Origin: Streptomyces bauhiniae
GTDB lineage: Bacteria; Actinomycetota; Actinomycetes; Streptomycetales; Streptomycetaceae
Length of the DNA: 64,000 nucleotides
Direction of reading: 5' to 3'
Assembly (NCBI RefSeq): GCF_004784475.1
Contig: NZ_SRRT01000002.1
Coordinates: 496,001-560,000, forward strand
This document shows, piece by piece, positions 24,494-34,533 of this stretch. The position numbers and the translations under genes were made by a program. How positions within the stretch are numbered: the first letter of the stretch is position 1; each line of letters starts with the position of its first letter. The notes beneath the pieces were generated by a model. The model worked only from the letters and a program-made list of their open reading frames with translations, made no database searches and was not told where the DNA came from.

Positions 24494-25726
24494 ATGACCG
24501 GACAGCAGCAGCGTGACCACGAGTGGCCGGCCGTGACGGTCCACGAGGCGGACCCGGCGGCCGTGGAGGCCGACTTCTACCACGTACGCGAGACGGTCGG
24601 CCCCGAGGACCAGGAGCTGCTCGCGACGGTGCGGGAGTGGGCGGGCAAGAACCTCGCCCCCATCGCGGACGACTACTGGGAACGCGGCGAGTTCCCGCAC
24701 GAGTTGATCCCGCAGTTGCCCGGACTCGGCATCGCGGGGCTCCAGTTCAGGGGGTACGGCTCGCCCGACCGGGGCGCCCTGGTGGCCGGGCTCGTGAGCA
24801 TGGAACTCTCGCGCGTCGACCCCTCGTTCGCCACGTTCCACGGTGTGCACAGCGGGCTCGGCATCGCCTCCATCATGGAGTGCGGTTCCGAGGAGCAGAA
24901 GCAGCGGTGGATACCGGAGATGCTCCGCTGGGAGCGGCTGGCCGCGTTCGCCCTGACCGAGCCCGACGTGGGCTCCGGTACCTCGCGCGGGCTGACCACC
25001 ACCGCCCGGCGCGAGGGCGACACCTGGGTGCTGAACGGGCGCAAGAAGTGGATCGGCAACGCCACCTTCGCCGACCTGGTGATCGTCTGGGCGAAGGACG
25101 AGGCCGACGGCGAGGTCAAGGGCTTCGTCGTGCAGCAGGGCGCCGAGGGCTTCACCCCGCACCGCATCGAGGGCAAGGTCTCGCTGCGTACGGTGCAGAA
25201 CGCCGAGATCGAGCTGCGCGACGTACGGGTGCCGGAGGCGGACCGGCTCCAGGAGGCGAACTCCTTCAAGGACACGGCGAAGGTGCTGCGGGCCACGCGG
25301 CTCGGCGTCTCCTGGAACGCGGTGGGCTGCGCGATGGGCGCGTACGAGGCCGCCCGCGCCTACACCCTGGAGCGCGAGCAGTTCGGCAAGCCGATCGCCG
25401 CCTTCCAGCTCGTGCAGGACCAACTCGCCCGCATGCTGGCCGACATCACCGCCTGCCAGACCATGAACGTGCGGGCGGCGCAGCTCCAGGACGCGGGCCA
25501 ACTCACCGACCAGCAGGCGTCCATGGCGAAGATGTTCAGCACCACCCGCACCCGCGAGGTCGTCGCCCACGCCCGCGAACTCCTCGGCGGCAACGGCATC
25601 CTCCTCGACCACGAGGTGGCCCGCTTCTGGGCCGACGCCGAGGCCCTCTACTCCTACGAGGGCACCCGCGACATGAACTCCCTGATCGTGGGCCGTGCGG
25701 CGACGGGGATCAGCGCGTTCGTCTGA
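24494..25726 (+). CDS. Acyl-CoA dehydrogenase, glutaryl-CoA dehydrogenase-like
   Basis: This 410-residue FAD-dependent enzyme has a complete acyl-CoA dehydrogenase fold. AFALTEPDVGSGTSRGLTT is the flavin contact, and GDTWVLNGRKKWIGNATFA follows. The C-terminal EQFGKPIAAFQLVQDQLARM includes the conserved GxPIxxFQ segment. The C-terminal catalytic Glu is in LYSYEGTRDMNSLIVGRA, which matches the glutaryl-CoA dehydrogenase pattern (YEGTHDI-like). It would oxidise and decarboxylate glutaryl-CoA in lysine or tryptophan breakdown, though other short-chain substrates are possible. The ATG has AGAGGGG upstream. The opposite-strand kinase gene starts 170 bases away. Confidence 0.88.
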   Translation: MTGQQQRDHEWPAVTVHEADPAAVEADFYHVRETVGPEDQELLATVREWAGKNLAPIADDYWERGEFPHELIPQLPGLGIAGLQFRGYGSPDRGALVAGLVSMELSRVDPSFATFHGVHSGLGIASIMECGSEEQKQRWIPEMLRWERLAAFALTEPDVGSGTSRGLTTTARREGDTWVLNGRKKWIGNATFADLVIVWAKDEADGEVKGFVVQQGAEGFTPHRIEGKVSLRTVQNAEIELRDVRVPEADRLQEANSFKDTAKVLRATRLGVSWNAVGCAMGAYEAARAYTLEREQFGKPIAAFQLVQDQLARMLADITACQTMNVRAAQLQDAGQLTDQQASMAKMFSTTRTREVVAHARELLGGNGILLDHEVARFWADAEALYSYEGTRDMNSLIVGRAATGISAFV

Positions 25727-25745
25727 CGCGGTCAGCAGCCGGTGC

Positions 25746-25970
25746 TCAGCGGGCTGAACCGCAGGCGGGCGCGGTCGTGGCGGCGAGGGCGTCGGTGTAC
25801 GCCGTGTGGGTGACCCGGTACCAGGTGTCGTCGACGGTGCGGACGTGGTTTCCGGCGCTCGTGTGCGTTTCTCCGGTGCCGCCCAAGCAACCGCCCAGTC
25901 CCGCCGTGATCAACGCCGTCGCGCCCCAGCCTGTCGGCGTACAACCAAAAGGACAGGTCAGCGGTCTCAT
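25746..25970 (-). CDS. Small hypothetical protein, 74 residues
   Basis: A short frame with a natural-looking composition, MRPLTCPFGCTPTGWGATAL and, at the end, VRTVDDTWYRVTHTAYTDAL. A Leu/Ala/Gly-rich segment before GGCLGGTG could be a lipobox-like or membrane stretch. The frame lies in the space between the acyl-CoA dehydrogenase gene and the secreted propeller gene. No clear ribosome-binding site precedes the ATG, and I do not recognise the family. It may be a non-coding shadow, so confidence is low. Confidence 0.35.
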   Translation of the reverse strand: MRPLTCPFGCTPTGWGATALITAGLGGCLGGTGETHTSAGNHVRTVDDTWYRVTHTAYTDALAATTAPACGSAR

Positions 25971-26008
25971 GGGCGTCCGGCTGACTGCCCCCCTTTCCCA
26001 GGAGCACC

Positions 26009-28558
26009 ATGCGCCTCAAGCAGGTCTCGCTCGCGGCGGCGATATCCGTCGTCGCGGGGCTGACCACCGCCGCCGTCGGCCTCACCGGCCCCCTCGCCCG
26101 GGCCGACGGCGCGAACACGTTGCCGTTGTCGCACTACGCCCACCTGGTGGTCGACGGTGCGCACCAGCACCTCTTCTTCAGCCAGGGCGCCGGCACGCCC
26201 GGCATCGTGGTGACCGACCTGTCCGGCGACCCCGTCGCCACCGTCGACGGCGAGCAGGGCGCCGACGGCCTCGCACTGTCCGCCGACGGCAGGACGCTGT
26301 ACGCGGCCCTGACCGACGGCGACGCGATCGCCGTCATCGACACGGCGACGCTCACCGAGACCGCCCGCGTGGACACCGGCACCGACAGCGCCCCGGTCTC
26401 CGTCGCCGTGGCCGGCGGCAAGGTCTGGTACAGCTACACGGACGCCGACGGCAAGGGCACCGTCGGCTCGCTGGACCCCGCCGACCCCGCGCCGACCGCG
26501 CAGCCCGCCATGCCGCACTGGTCCGCCGCCCCGCTCCTCAGCACCGGCGGCGGAGTGCTCGCGGTGCAGGGTGCCCAGTCCTACATGACCCTCGTCGCCA
26601 CCTACGACGTCTCCTCCGGGACCCCCTCCCCCAAGGCCGACATGGGCCTCGGCGGCAACGCGACGGGCCCCGTCAAGGTCACCGCGGACGGCACGAAAGT
26701 CCTCGTTCCGCAGTCGGCGTCCGTGTACGTGTACAGCACGGCGGACCTCAGCTCCGCCACTCCCCGCGGGTACTACACCGGCGGCGTGAACTCCTCCCCC
26801 GACGCCGTCGCGGTCGACTCCGACGGCACGATCGCCCTGGGCGCCCCTTCGGGCTCGGGCGCGGGCGCCTACGTCTACGCGGCCGGCCAGACCGCCGAGA
26901 ACCACTTCACCTTCCCGGCCGGCACGGTCGCGCCCGACGGCCTCGCCTGGGGCACCGACGGCCGCACGCTCTACGCCGTCACCGGCGGCAACGGGTCGTA
27001 CCACCTCGACGTGCTCGGCGACGCCAAGCTCACGGACACCGAGCTGTCCCTCAACTCCCCGTCCCCGTACGCGATCCCGACCCAGCGGTTCACGGTGAAC
27101 GGAACGGTGGGCGGCCACGGCTTCGTACCGGCCGGCGCCACGCTGAAGGTCACCCGCGACGGCATCGGGCTGCCCGACGCCACGGTGGGCCCGGACGGCA
27201 CGTTCGCCATCACCGACACCCGTCAGGACGAGGGCGGTTACAGCTACGAGGTGTCCTACGCGGGCGACGCCACGCACCGCCCCGCGACCACCTCGCTGAC
27301 GGTGTGGGTCTCCAGGATCGGCACCACCATCCCGTACCCCGAGTTCAGTTCGGTCGCGCCGCACAAGGTGGCGTTCACCGGCACGGTCATGACCGACCTG
27401 AGCCGTGGCCCCTTCGCGCAGGGCACCGCCGTCCAGGTGACCCGGACGAACGAGGACACCCACGAGTCGACGAGGCTCCCGGATGCCCCGCTGGACCCGG
27501 CCACCGGCGACTTCGCGGTCACCGACGACCCGGGTACGGCCGGACAGTTCACCTACAGCCTGTCGTTCGAGGGCGACGCCACCCACCAGCCGGGCGCGAA
27601 CGACATCAGCACCGTCATCTCTCCCTACGCCCCGCAACTCACCCTGAAGGCCCCCGCGTCCGCCCCGCGCGGCGCCGCGCTGAGCTTCAACGCCCGGCTG
27701 GGCGACGGCCCTTACGGCAGCGGCGAGACGGTCACCGTGACCCGTACGGACGCGGCGCACACCACGACGCCCGTGACCTGGAAGGCCCCCGTGGCCGCCG
27801 ACGGCACGATCACCGTCAAGGACACCCCGTCCACCGGCGGCGCCAACACCTACACGGTCGACTACGCGGGCGACGGGGGCCACCGGGCCGCCACCGCCTC
27901 CGCGACCGTCCAGGTCTCGCGCGCCACCACGAGCCTGACCGTGGCCGCCGACGCCTCGACCTACGCGTACAGCGCGACGGCCACCGTCACCGCCCACCTG
28001 GGCACCACGTACAACGGCCGTACGGTCTCGCTCTGGGCCACACCCGCCGGCGGCAAGAAGACGCTGGTCAAGACGGGCACCGTGGACAGCAGGGGCAACC
28101 TGAGGGCCACGTACAAGCTCACCCGCAGCACGACGTTCACCGCGTCCTACGCCGGTGACCACCGCTACGCCCCGGCCACGGCCACCCGTGCCGTGAGCGG
28201 TCAGGTGAAGGTCGCGCAGGCCCTCAGCGGCTACTACACGAGCGCCAAGTACAGCGGCACCACCTACCGCGTCTACCACCGCAAGACGCGGCCGACGGTG
28301 ACCACGACCGTGTCGCCGAACAAGTCCGGCCAGTGCGTGAAGTTCCAGGCCCAGCGGTACTACAGCGGTGCCTGGCACACGCTGAACACCTCGGGTTGCT
28401 TCACGCTCGGCGCCAAGAGCGCCGTGTCGTCGAAGCTGAGCCTCTCGAACGCGGTCGGCCAGAAGTTCCGGGTCCGCTCGGAGTACGTTCGCGGCTCCAA
28501 GGGCACGACCAACGTGAGCACTTGGGGCGGCTGGCAGTACCTGACGGTCCGGACCTGA
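26009..28558 (+). CDS. Secreted beta-propeller protein with Ig-like repeats
   Basis: This 849-residue exported protein has a signal peptide (residues 1-33, ending PLARADG). About residues 40-340 form repeated beta-propeller-like blades (LALSADGRTLYAALTDGD, VAVDSDGTIALGAP, GLAWGTDGRTLYAVTGG). Then four to five Ig-like repeats of about 95 residues each follow, marked by YSYEVSYAGDATHRPATTS and FTYSLSFEGDATHQPG. The last 110 residues have a distinct beta-rich end with Cys-containing GQCVKFQAQRYYSGAW. A clear AGGAG ribosome-binding site precedes the ATG. Similar proteins of streptomycetes are annotated as Ig-like domain repeat proteins; an extracellular binding or wall-associated role is likely. 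Confidence 0.85.
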   Translation: MRLKQVSLAAAISVVAGLTTAAVGLTGPLARADGANTLPLSHYAHLVVDGAHQHLFFSQGAGTPGIVVTDLSGDPVATVDGEQGADGLALSADGRTLYAALTDGDAIAVIDTATLTETARVDTGTDSAPVSVAVAGGKVWYSYTDADGKGTVGSLDPADPAPTAQPAMPHWSAAPLLSTGGGVLAVQGAQSYMTLVATYDVSSGTPSPKADMGLGGNATGPVKVTADGTKVLVPQSASVYVYSTADLSSATPRGYYTGGVNSSPDAVAVDSDGTIALGAPSGSGAGAYVYAAGQTAENHFTFPAGTVAPDGLAWGTDGRTLYAVTGGNGSYHLDVLGDAKLTDTELSLNSPSPYAIPTQRFTVNGTVGGHGFVPAGATLKVTRDGIGLPDATVGPDGTFAITDTRQDEGGYSYEVSYAGDATHRPATTSLTVWVSRIGTTIPYPEFSSVAPHKVAFTGTVMTDLSRGPFAQGTAVQVTRTNEDTHESTRLPDAPLDPATGDFAVTDDPGTAGQFTYSLSFEGDATHQPGANDISTVISPYAPQLTLKAPASAPRGAALSFNARLGDGPYGSGETVTVTRTDAAHTTTPVTWKAPVAADGTITVKDTPSTGGANTYTVDYAGDGGHRAATASATVQVSRATTSLTVAADASTYAYSATATVTAHLGTTYNGRTVSLWATPAGGKKTLVKTGTVDSRGNLRATYKLTRSTTFTASYAGDHRYAPATATRAVSGQVKVAQALSGYYTSAKYSGTTYRVYHRKTRPTVTTTVSPNKSGQCVKFQAQRYYSGAWHTLNTSGCFTLGAKSAVSSKLSLSNAVGQKFRVRSEYVRGSKGTTNVSTWGGWQYLTVRT

Positions 28559-28711
28559 GAGCCCGGCGTACGCGGTGCGGGTGTACGCCACGGTGGTCCC
28601 TGGCCGGCGTCCGGGTGCGCCGTCCGGGCCGAGCGCTCCGTCCGGGGATACGTTCCGGGTGGGGCGCTCGGTCGTGGGCGGCCTCGGTCGTACGGAGAGG
28701 GAGAGCACAGC

Positions 28712-29176
28712 GTGGCGATTCAGCGGATGGACAACGTCGGCATCGTCGTCGAGGACATGGACGCCGCCGTCGCGTTCTTCGAGGAACTCGGGATGGAGGT
28801 GGAGGGCCGGGGGGAGGTCCAGGGCGGCTTCGCCGACCGGTGCACCGGACTCGACGGCGTCCACTGTGACATCGCGATGCTGCGGACCCCGGACGGGCAC
28901 AGCCGGCTGGAGCTGGCGAAGTACCACAGCCCCGAGGTGATCGACGGCGGGCCGCGCGACCGGCCGCACAACATCCTGGGCACGCACCGGGTCATGTTCG
29001 CCGTGGACGACATCGAGGACACCGTCGCCCGCCTGCGCCCGCACGGCGGTGAACTCGTGGGCGAGATCGCCCGGTTCGAGGACAGCTATCTGCTCTGCTA
29101 CCTCCGGGGACCGGAGGGGATCATCGTCGGCCTGGCCGAGCAACTGCACGGGCGCGCGGCTGAGGAACGCGGATGA
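28712..29176 (+). CDS. VOC-family protein (glyoxalase/epimerase-like)
   Basis: This 154-residue protein has two beta-alpha-beta-beta-beta modules of the vicinal-oxygen-chelate fold: MDNVGIVVEDMDAAVAFFEE, then LRTPDGHSRLELAKYHSP, and THRVMFAVDDIEDTVARL, then GPEGIIVGLAEQL. Metal-ligand residues (a His at the start of the second module and a Glu near the end) are in place. Candidate activities include glyoxalase-type isomerisation or a dioxygenase; the gene cannot be assigned more precisely. The GTG start has GGAGAGGGAG upstream. It follows the propeller gene by about 150 bases and converges with the coiled-coil gene. Confidence 0.8.
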   Translation: MAIQRMDNVGIVVEDMDAAVAFFEELGMEVEGRGEVQGGFADRCTGLDGVHCDIAMLRTPDGHSRLELAKYHSPEVIDGGPRDRPHNILGTHRVMFAVDDIEDTVARLRPHGGELVGEIARFEDSYLLCYLRGPEGIIVGLAEQLHGRAAEERG

Positions 29177-29227
29177 GGCACGATCCCGACTCTTGCCTGC
29201 TCCCCTCGTGACTCGCCACTTCGGCGG

Positions 29228-29716
29228 TCAGTAACGTTCGCCGCGTTGCCTGCGCTCGCGCATCCAGGCGTCCCAGTCGGCCGGTGGGTAGGTGGCCTGG
29301 GGTGCGGCGAGGGCGACATCGATGGCGATGGAGATCTCCGCGGCGAAGAAGCCGAGGTCCCGGATCAACTCCATTGCCCGTACGGTGGCTTCGCCGAGGG
29401 GGCGGGCCATGCGGTCCGCGCCGGAGGGAAAGGACACCAGATACTTGCGGGCCATGTTGAGCGTGTGGTCGGCCCGTTCGTCGAAGCCGAGGACGGAGTA
29501 ACCGGCAGCCAGGGCGACTTGCTTCCGCGCCTTGGCCATCTCTCCCGCCAGGTCCCTGACGCCGCGCAGCGTCTGCGCGGGGCTGCCGGCGGCGGTGTCC
29601 GCCAACGTGCTTGCCCGGGGCTGCTCTTCCAGCCGCTTGCGATCGGACTCCAGCAGGACGTGCGCCTCCTCCAGCGCATGGGCGACACGCTCCAGCTCGC
29701 GCAGATCCAGACCCAT
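29228..29716 (-). CDS. Hypothetical helical protein, 162 residues
   Basis: An acidic, helix-rich protein. Its N-terminal 45 residues have a heptad-like pattern (LRELERVAHALEEAHVLLE) suggesting a coiled coil, followed by a longer helical region with ARKYLVSFPSGADRMARPL. The end is WDAWMRERRQRG. I do not recognise the family; no signal peptide or membrane segment is present. It may be co-transcribed with nothing, since the RamB-like gene ends about 70 bases upstream on the same strand. Its ATG has a weak AGGA-like site. Confidence 0.55.
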   Translation of the reverse strand: MGLDLRELERVAHALEEAHVLLESDRKRLEEQPRASTLADTAAGSPAQTLRGVRDLAGEMAKARKQVALAAGYSVLGFDERADHTLNMARKYLVSFPSGADRMARPLGEATVRAMELIRDLGFFAAEISIAIDVALAAPQATYPPADWDAWMRERRQRGERY

Positions 29717-29784
29717 CCGGTGTCCTCTCCATCAACCAGGCGTACGCAGAGTGTACTTGCGAACACGCACCGGCACCCTGGTAA

Positions 29785-31197
29785 TCACGTGGCGGTCTCC
29801 TCGCTCTCGACCGGGTACGGCACGAACGTGCTGCTGTTCTGGTCGATGAGCAGCGGGCGCCCCAGCGGGGGCACGGCGCGCTGGGAGCAGTCGAGACGGT
29901 CGCACACCCGGCAGCCCACGCCGATGGGGGTGGCGGCGGAGGCATTGGTGAGGTCGAGCCCGTCGGAGTAGACCAGCCGGTGGGCGTGCCTGACCTCGCA
30001 ACCGAGGCCGATCGCGTAGGTCTTACCGGGCTCACCCCAGCCGCCCCGGTGCCGGGTGACAGCCCGCGCGGTCCACAAATAGCGCTGGCCGTCGGGCATT
30101 TCGGCGACCTGGACGTGGATGCGACCGGGTGCGGCGAAGGCCTCGTAGACGTTCCACAGCGGGCAGGTGCCGCCGGCGCGGGAGAAGTGGAAGCCGGTCG
30201 CGGACTGGCGCTTGGACAGGTTGCCGGCCCGGTCGACCCGTACGAAGGAGAAGGGCACCCCGCGCAGGCGCGGGCGTTGGAGGGTGCTCAGCCGGTGGCA
30301 TACCGTCTCGTGGCCGAGGCCGAAGTGGTCGGTGAGGCGCTCGATGTCGTAGCGGGCTTCCTCGGCCACCGTGTGGAAGGCGGTGTAGGGCAGGATCAGC
30401 GCGGCGGCGAAGTAGTTGGCGATCCCGATCCGGGCCAGAGCGTGGGTGGGTGATCCGGGCGGGAAGTCCTCGGCGGCCAGCCGGTCGAGGTCCTCGCCGT
30501 GTTCCAGCAGGGCCAGTTGGGTCGCCATGCGGAAGGCGCGCTGACCGGGCCGCAGCCGTGCGGACAGATGCAGGGTGCGACTTCCGGCGTCGTAGCGGTG
30601 GAGTCGTTCGCCGGGCTCGGCGGCCAGGTGGATGCCGTGTGCCTGGGCGAGTCTCGCGGTGAGGGCCCCGGTCACCTCCCCCGGCCGGACGCCGATCTCG
30701 GCGGCCAGCCGCTCGGCGGCGCGATCGGTCTCGTGGAGGTAGTTCTGGCGGCGGTAGAAGAAGTCGCGGATCTCCTCGTGGGGTGAGGTGACGGCCGCCC
30801 GGTCCCGGTCCCTGCCGTCCGCCGCTCCGGCCAGGCGCTCGGAGAGCTGCTGGTTGCTTCGGCCGAGGTCGAGCAGCACCTTGGCGACGCCGGGCAACCG
30901 GGCCGCCAGGTCGCCGAGGTCGGCCGCGGAGATCCGGGACTCGGCGATCTCCCCGGCGAGCGCCTCGCGGAGGTCGGCGAGCAGGCGGGTGGTGTCCCGC
31001 TCGGAGAAGAACCCCGGATCGACGCCGAACGCCTCGGTCAGCCTCAGCAGCACCGGGACGGTGAGCGGCCGGGAGTCGTGCTCCATCTGGTTCAGATAGC
31101 TCGGGGAGATACCCAGGACGCGGGCGAGGTCAGCCTGACTCATCCGCCGTTCCTCGCGCAGCCTCCGCAGCCGCGCGCCCGCGTACGTCCTGCCCAT
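29785..31197 (-). CDS. ramB: RamB/ScfR-type XRE transcriptional regulator
   Basis: This 470-residue regulator has an XRE HTH at about residues 7-62 ([20 protein letters not shown], then [16 protein letters not shown]). A central domain related to ImmA/IrrE-like sequences follows ([19 protein letters not shown]). The C-terminal ScfR-type part is Cys-rich, with [19 protein letters not shown]. RamB in Corynebacterium regulates glyoxylate-cycle genes and short-chain fatty acid use. Here the gene is divergent from isocitrate lyase and has two RamB-like motifs in the shared intergenic region. The ATG at 31197 is preferred to an upstream frame that runs into the operator region. Confidence 0.87.
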   Translation of the reverse strand: MGRTYAGARLRRLREERRMSQADLARVLGISPSYLNQMEHDSRPLTVPVLLRLTEAFGVDPGFFSERDTTRLLADLREALAGEIAESRISAADLGDLAARLPGVAKVLLDLGRSNQQLSERLAGAADGRDRDRAAVTSPHEEIRDFFYRRQNYLHETDRAAERLAAEIGVRPGEVTGALTARLAQAHGIHLAAEPGERLHRYDAGSRTLHLSARLRPGQRAFRMATQLALLEHGEDLDRLAAEDFPPGSPTHALARIGIANYFAAALILPYTAFHTVAEEARYDIERLTDHFGLGHETVCHRLSTLQRPRLRGVPFSFVRVDRAGNLSKRQSATGFHFSRAGGTCPLWNVYEAFAAPGRIHVQVAEMPDGQRYLWTARAVTRHRGGWGEPGKTYAIGLGCEVRHAHRLVYSDGLDLTNASAATPIGVGCRVCDRLDCSQRAVPPLGRPLLIDQNSSTFVPYPVESEETAT

Positions 31198-31268
31198 CGA
31201 ACCGCCCCTCCGCGCCAAGATCCGACCCGCGTCAGCGTACGGGAACAAGCCGCCCCTGAACCCTTCGC

Positions 31269-31306
31269 AACCTTGGCAAAGACGGGCCGGAAGATTTGCA
31301 AAGGTT
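31269..31306. promoter_or_regulatory. Pair of inverted RamB-like boxes
   Basis: AACCTTGGCAAAG (31269-31281, plus strand) and AACCTTTGCAAAT (minus strand, 31294-31306) face each other across about a dozen bases. Both fit the published RamB-type core AACTTTGCAAA. They lie in the ramB-aceA divergent region, so a dimer or tetramer could bridge them. Binding is not proven. Confidence 0.65.
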
Positions 31307-31325
31307 GGCACACATCCCTGCTTGA

Positions 31326-31340
31326 TGGCACTCAGTGCCA
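31326..31340. promoter_or_regulatory. Second palindrome in aceA promoter region
   Basis: TGGCACTCAGTGCCA is a perfect 15-base palindrome with one central base, 25 bases from the RamB pair. It resembles sites of other dimeric repressors; the regulator is unknown. Confidence 0.45.
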
Positions 31341-31573
31341 GTGCCAGAGTCGTAGTGCGGCCCGCCGGAACCGATCGTCACAGCCCGGAACCGGGGCACG
31401 ATTCCTGCCCTGACGTCGGAGATCCCGGCAGCGGCAACGACGCGTACCAGCAGCATCGCTCAGCTCCACTCCTGGTGAGGGCGGGCCGCGACTCCAGCAT
31501 TGCGACATCCAGTGCCACCTCTGTTCATCCGGACGGCGGGATTGGCAGCCCACACAGATCGAGGAGACGGACA

Positions 31574-32860
<1,287 letters not shown>

Positions 32861-32870
32861 GCCCGCCGCC

Positions 32871-32895
32871 GGGCGGGGGCGCGACGCCCCCGCCC
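32871..32895 (+). terminator. Hairpin between aceA and aceB
   Basis: An 11-bp stem (GGGCGGGGGCG with CGCCCCCGCCC) has a 3-base loop, right after the aceA stop. No U-run follows. It could act as a partial terminator or mRNA stabiliser that makes aceA exceed aceB. Confidence 0.55.
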
Positions 32896-32940
32896 CTCAT
32901 TCGCAGGAACGCTCGCCGGAACCCTCGTAGGAGACCCGAG

Positions 32941-34533
32941 ATGTCCACCCGTGAACTGACCCACCACGTCCGTGTGCCGGCTCCGCCGGCCGAACGGCAC
33001 GACGAGATCCTGACACCCGCCGCCCTGGACTTCATCGGCCGACTGGCCGCCGAATTCGGGTTCCGGCGGACGGAGTTGATGAAGGAGCGCCGGCGGCAGG
33101 CGCTGCGGCTCGCCAGCGGCAGCCCGCTCGACTTCCCCATGGTCACCTCGGCCGTCCGCGCCGACCCCGACTGGCGGGTGGCCCCGCCCGCACCGGGCCT
33201 GACCGACCGCCGGGTGGAGATCACCGGGCCGCCGGACCGCCGGATGGCGGTGAACGCCCTCAACTCCGGTGCCCACGTGTGGATGGCCGACTTCGAGGAC
33301 GCCACCGCGCCCACCTGGGAGAACGTCATCGGCGGCCAGCTCACCCTGCTCGACGTGCTCGAGCGCCGCATCGACTTCACCACCCCGGAGGGCAAGGAGT
33401 ACCGGCTCGGTGACCGGCTCGCGACCCTCATGGTGCGGCCGCGCGGCTGGCATCTGGACGAGGAGCACCTGGAGTTCGACGGCCGCCCGGTCCCGGCCGC
33501 ACTGGTCGACTTCGGCCTGTACTTCTTCCACTGCGCCCAACGGCAGATCGACGCCGGACACGGCCCGTACTTCTACCTGCCCAAGCTGGAGAACCGCTAC
33601 GAGGCCCGGCTGTGGAACGACATCTTCGTCCGGGCCCAGGAGTTGCTGGACATCCCGCGCGGCACCGTCCGGGCCACCGTGCTCATCGAGACGATCACGG
33701 CCGCGTTCGAGATGGAGGAGATCCTCTACGAGTTGCGGGAACACAGCGCCGGACTCAACGCGGGCCGCTGGGACTATCTGTTCAGCCTGATCAAGACCTT
33801 CGGCCACCGCACCGACTTCCTGCTCCCGGACCGCGCGAAGGTGACCATGACCGCGCCGTTCATGCGGGCGTACACCGAACTCCTGGTCCGCACCTGCCAC
33901 CAGCGGGGCGCGCACGCGATCGGCGGCATGGCCGCGCAGGTGCCGGCGCAGGAACCGGCAGCGAACGAGGCCGCGTTCGCCAAGGTGCGCCTGGACAAGG
34001 AGCGGGAGGCCGAGGACGGCTTCGACGGCTCCTGGGTGGCCCATCCGGCGCTCGTCCCCGTCTGCCGCGAGGTCTTCGACGGGGTGCTCGGCGAGCGGCC
34101 CCACCAGCTCGACCGTACGCGGGACGACGTGGCGGTGACGGCGGCCGACCTGCTGTCCGTGCGCCGGATCAGCGGGCCGCCCACGCCGGAAGGGGTGCGC
34201 ACCAACATCTCCGTCACGCTGCGGTACTACGCGGCCTGGCTGCGCGGGCAGGGCGCGGTGGCGCTCGACGGGCTGATGGAGGACGCGGCCACCGCCGAGA
34301 TCGCCCGCGTGCAGGTCTGGCAGTGGCTGCGGCACCGGGTGATCGACCCGGAGACGGTGACGGAACTGCTGGACGACGAGATCGCCGCGCTGGGCGCCGA
34401 GTACCCGTGGGCGCCCGTCGACGAGATCCGCGCGCTCTTCGAACGTACGGCGATGGCGGGCGAGTTGCCGTTGTTCTTCACCCCTGACGCGTACACCCGC
34501 CACCTCGTGCGCGGACCGGAGGCGGGGGCGTGA
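32941..34533 (+). CDS. aceB: Malate synthase A
   Basis: This 530-residue enzyme condenses glyoxylate and acetyl-CoA to malate. The N-terminal part has MADFEDATAPTWENVIGGQL. Its catalytic segments include MVRPRGWHLDEEHLEFDG (with the conserved Arg) and FYLPKLENRYEARLW, then ETITAAFEMEEILYEL. GLNAGRWDYLFSLIKTF follows; the C-terminal Asp is in the region ending WVAHPALVPVC. The length matches the A-form rather than the 720-residue G-form. The ATG has TAGGAG eight bases upstream. Its TGA overlaps the GTG of a broken hydroxyacyl-CoA dehydrogenase gene (GTGA). Confidence 0.95.
   Translation: MSTRELTHHVRVPAPPAERHDEILTPAALDFIGRLAAEFGFRRTELMKERRRQALRLASGSPLDFPMVTSAVRADPDWRVAPPAPGLTDRRVEITGPPDRRMAVNALNSGAHVWMADFEDATAPTWENVIGGQLTLLDVLERRIDFTTPEGKEYRLGDRLATLMVRPRGWHLDEEHLEFDGRPVPAALVDFGLYFFHCAQRQIDAGHGPYFYLPKLENRYEARLWNDIFVRAQELLDIPRGTVRATVLIETITAAFEMEEILYELREHSAGLNAGRWDYLFSLIKTFGHRTDFLLPDRAKVTMTAPFMRAYTELLVRTCHQRGAHAIGGMAAQVPAQEPAANEAAFAKVRLDKEREAEDGFDGSWVAHPALVPVCREVFDGVLGERPHQLDRTRDDVAVTAADLLSVRRISGPPTPEGVRTNISVTLRYYAAWLRGQGAVALDGLMEDAATAEIARVQVWQWLRHRVIDPETVTELLDDEIAALGAEYPWAPVDEIRALFERTAMAGELPLFFTPDAYTRHLVRGPEAGA

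Noticed and set aside
24523..28158. A long plus-strand frame crossing the acyl-CoA dehydrogenase and propeller genes
   Set aside because: It is out of frame with both recognisable proteins, and its product is Arg/Gly-rich and repetitive. It is a codon-bias shadow.
25967..29149. A very long open frame on the minus strand opposite the secreted propeller gene
   Set aside because: The translation is Arg/Gly/Val-rich with no family motif. The plus-strand gene has a signal peptide, RBS and repeats, so the minus frame is a high-GC shadow.
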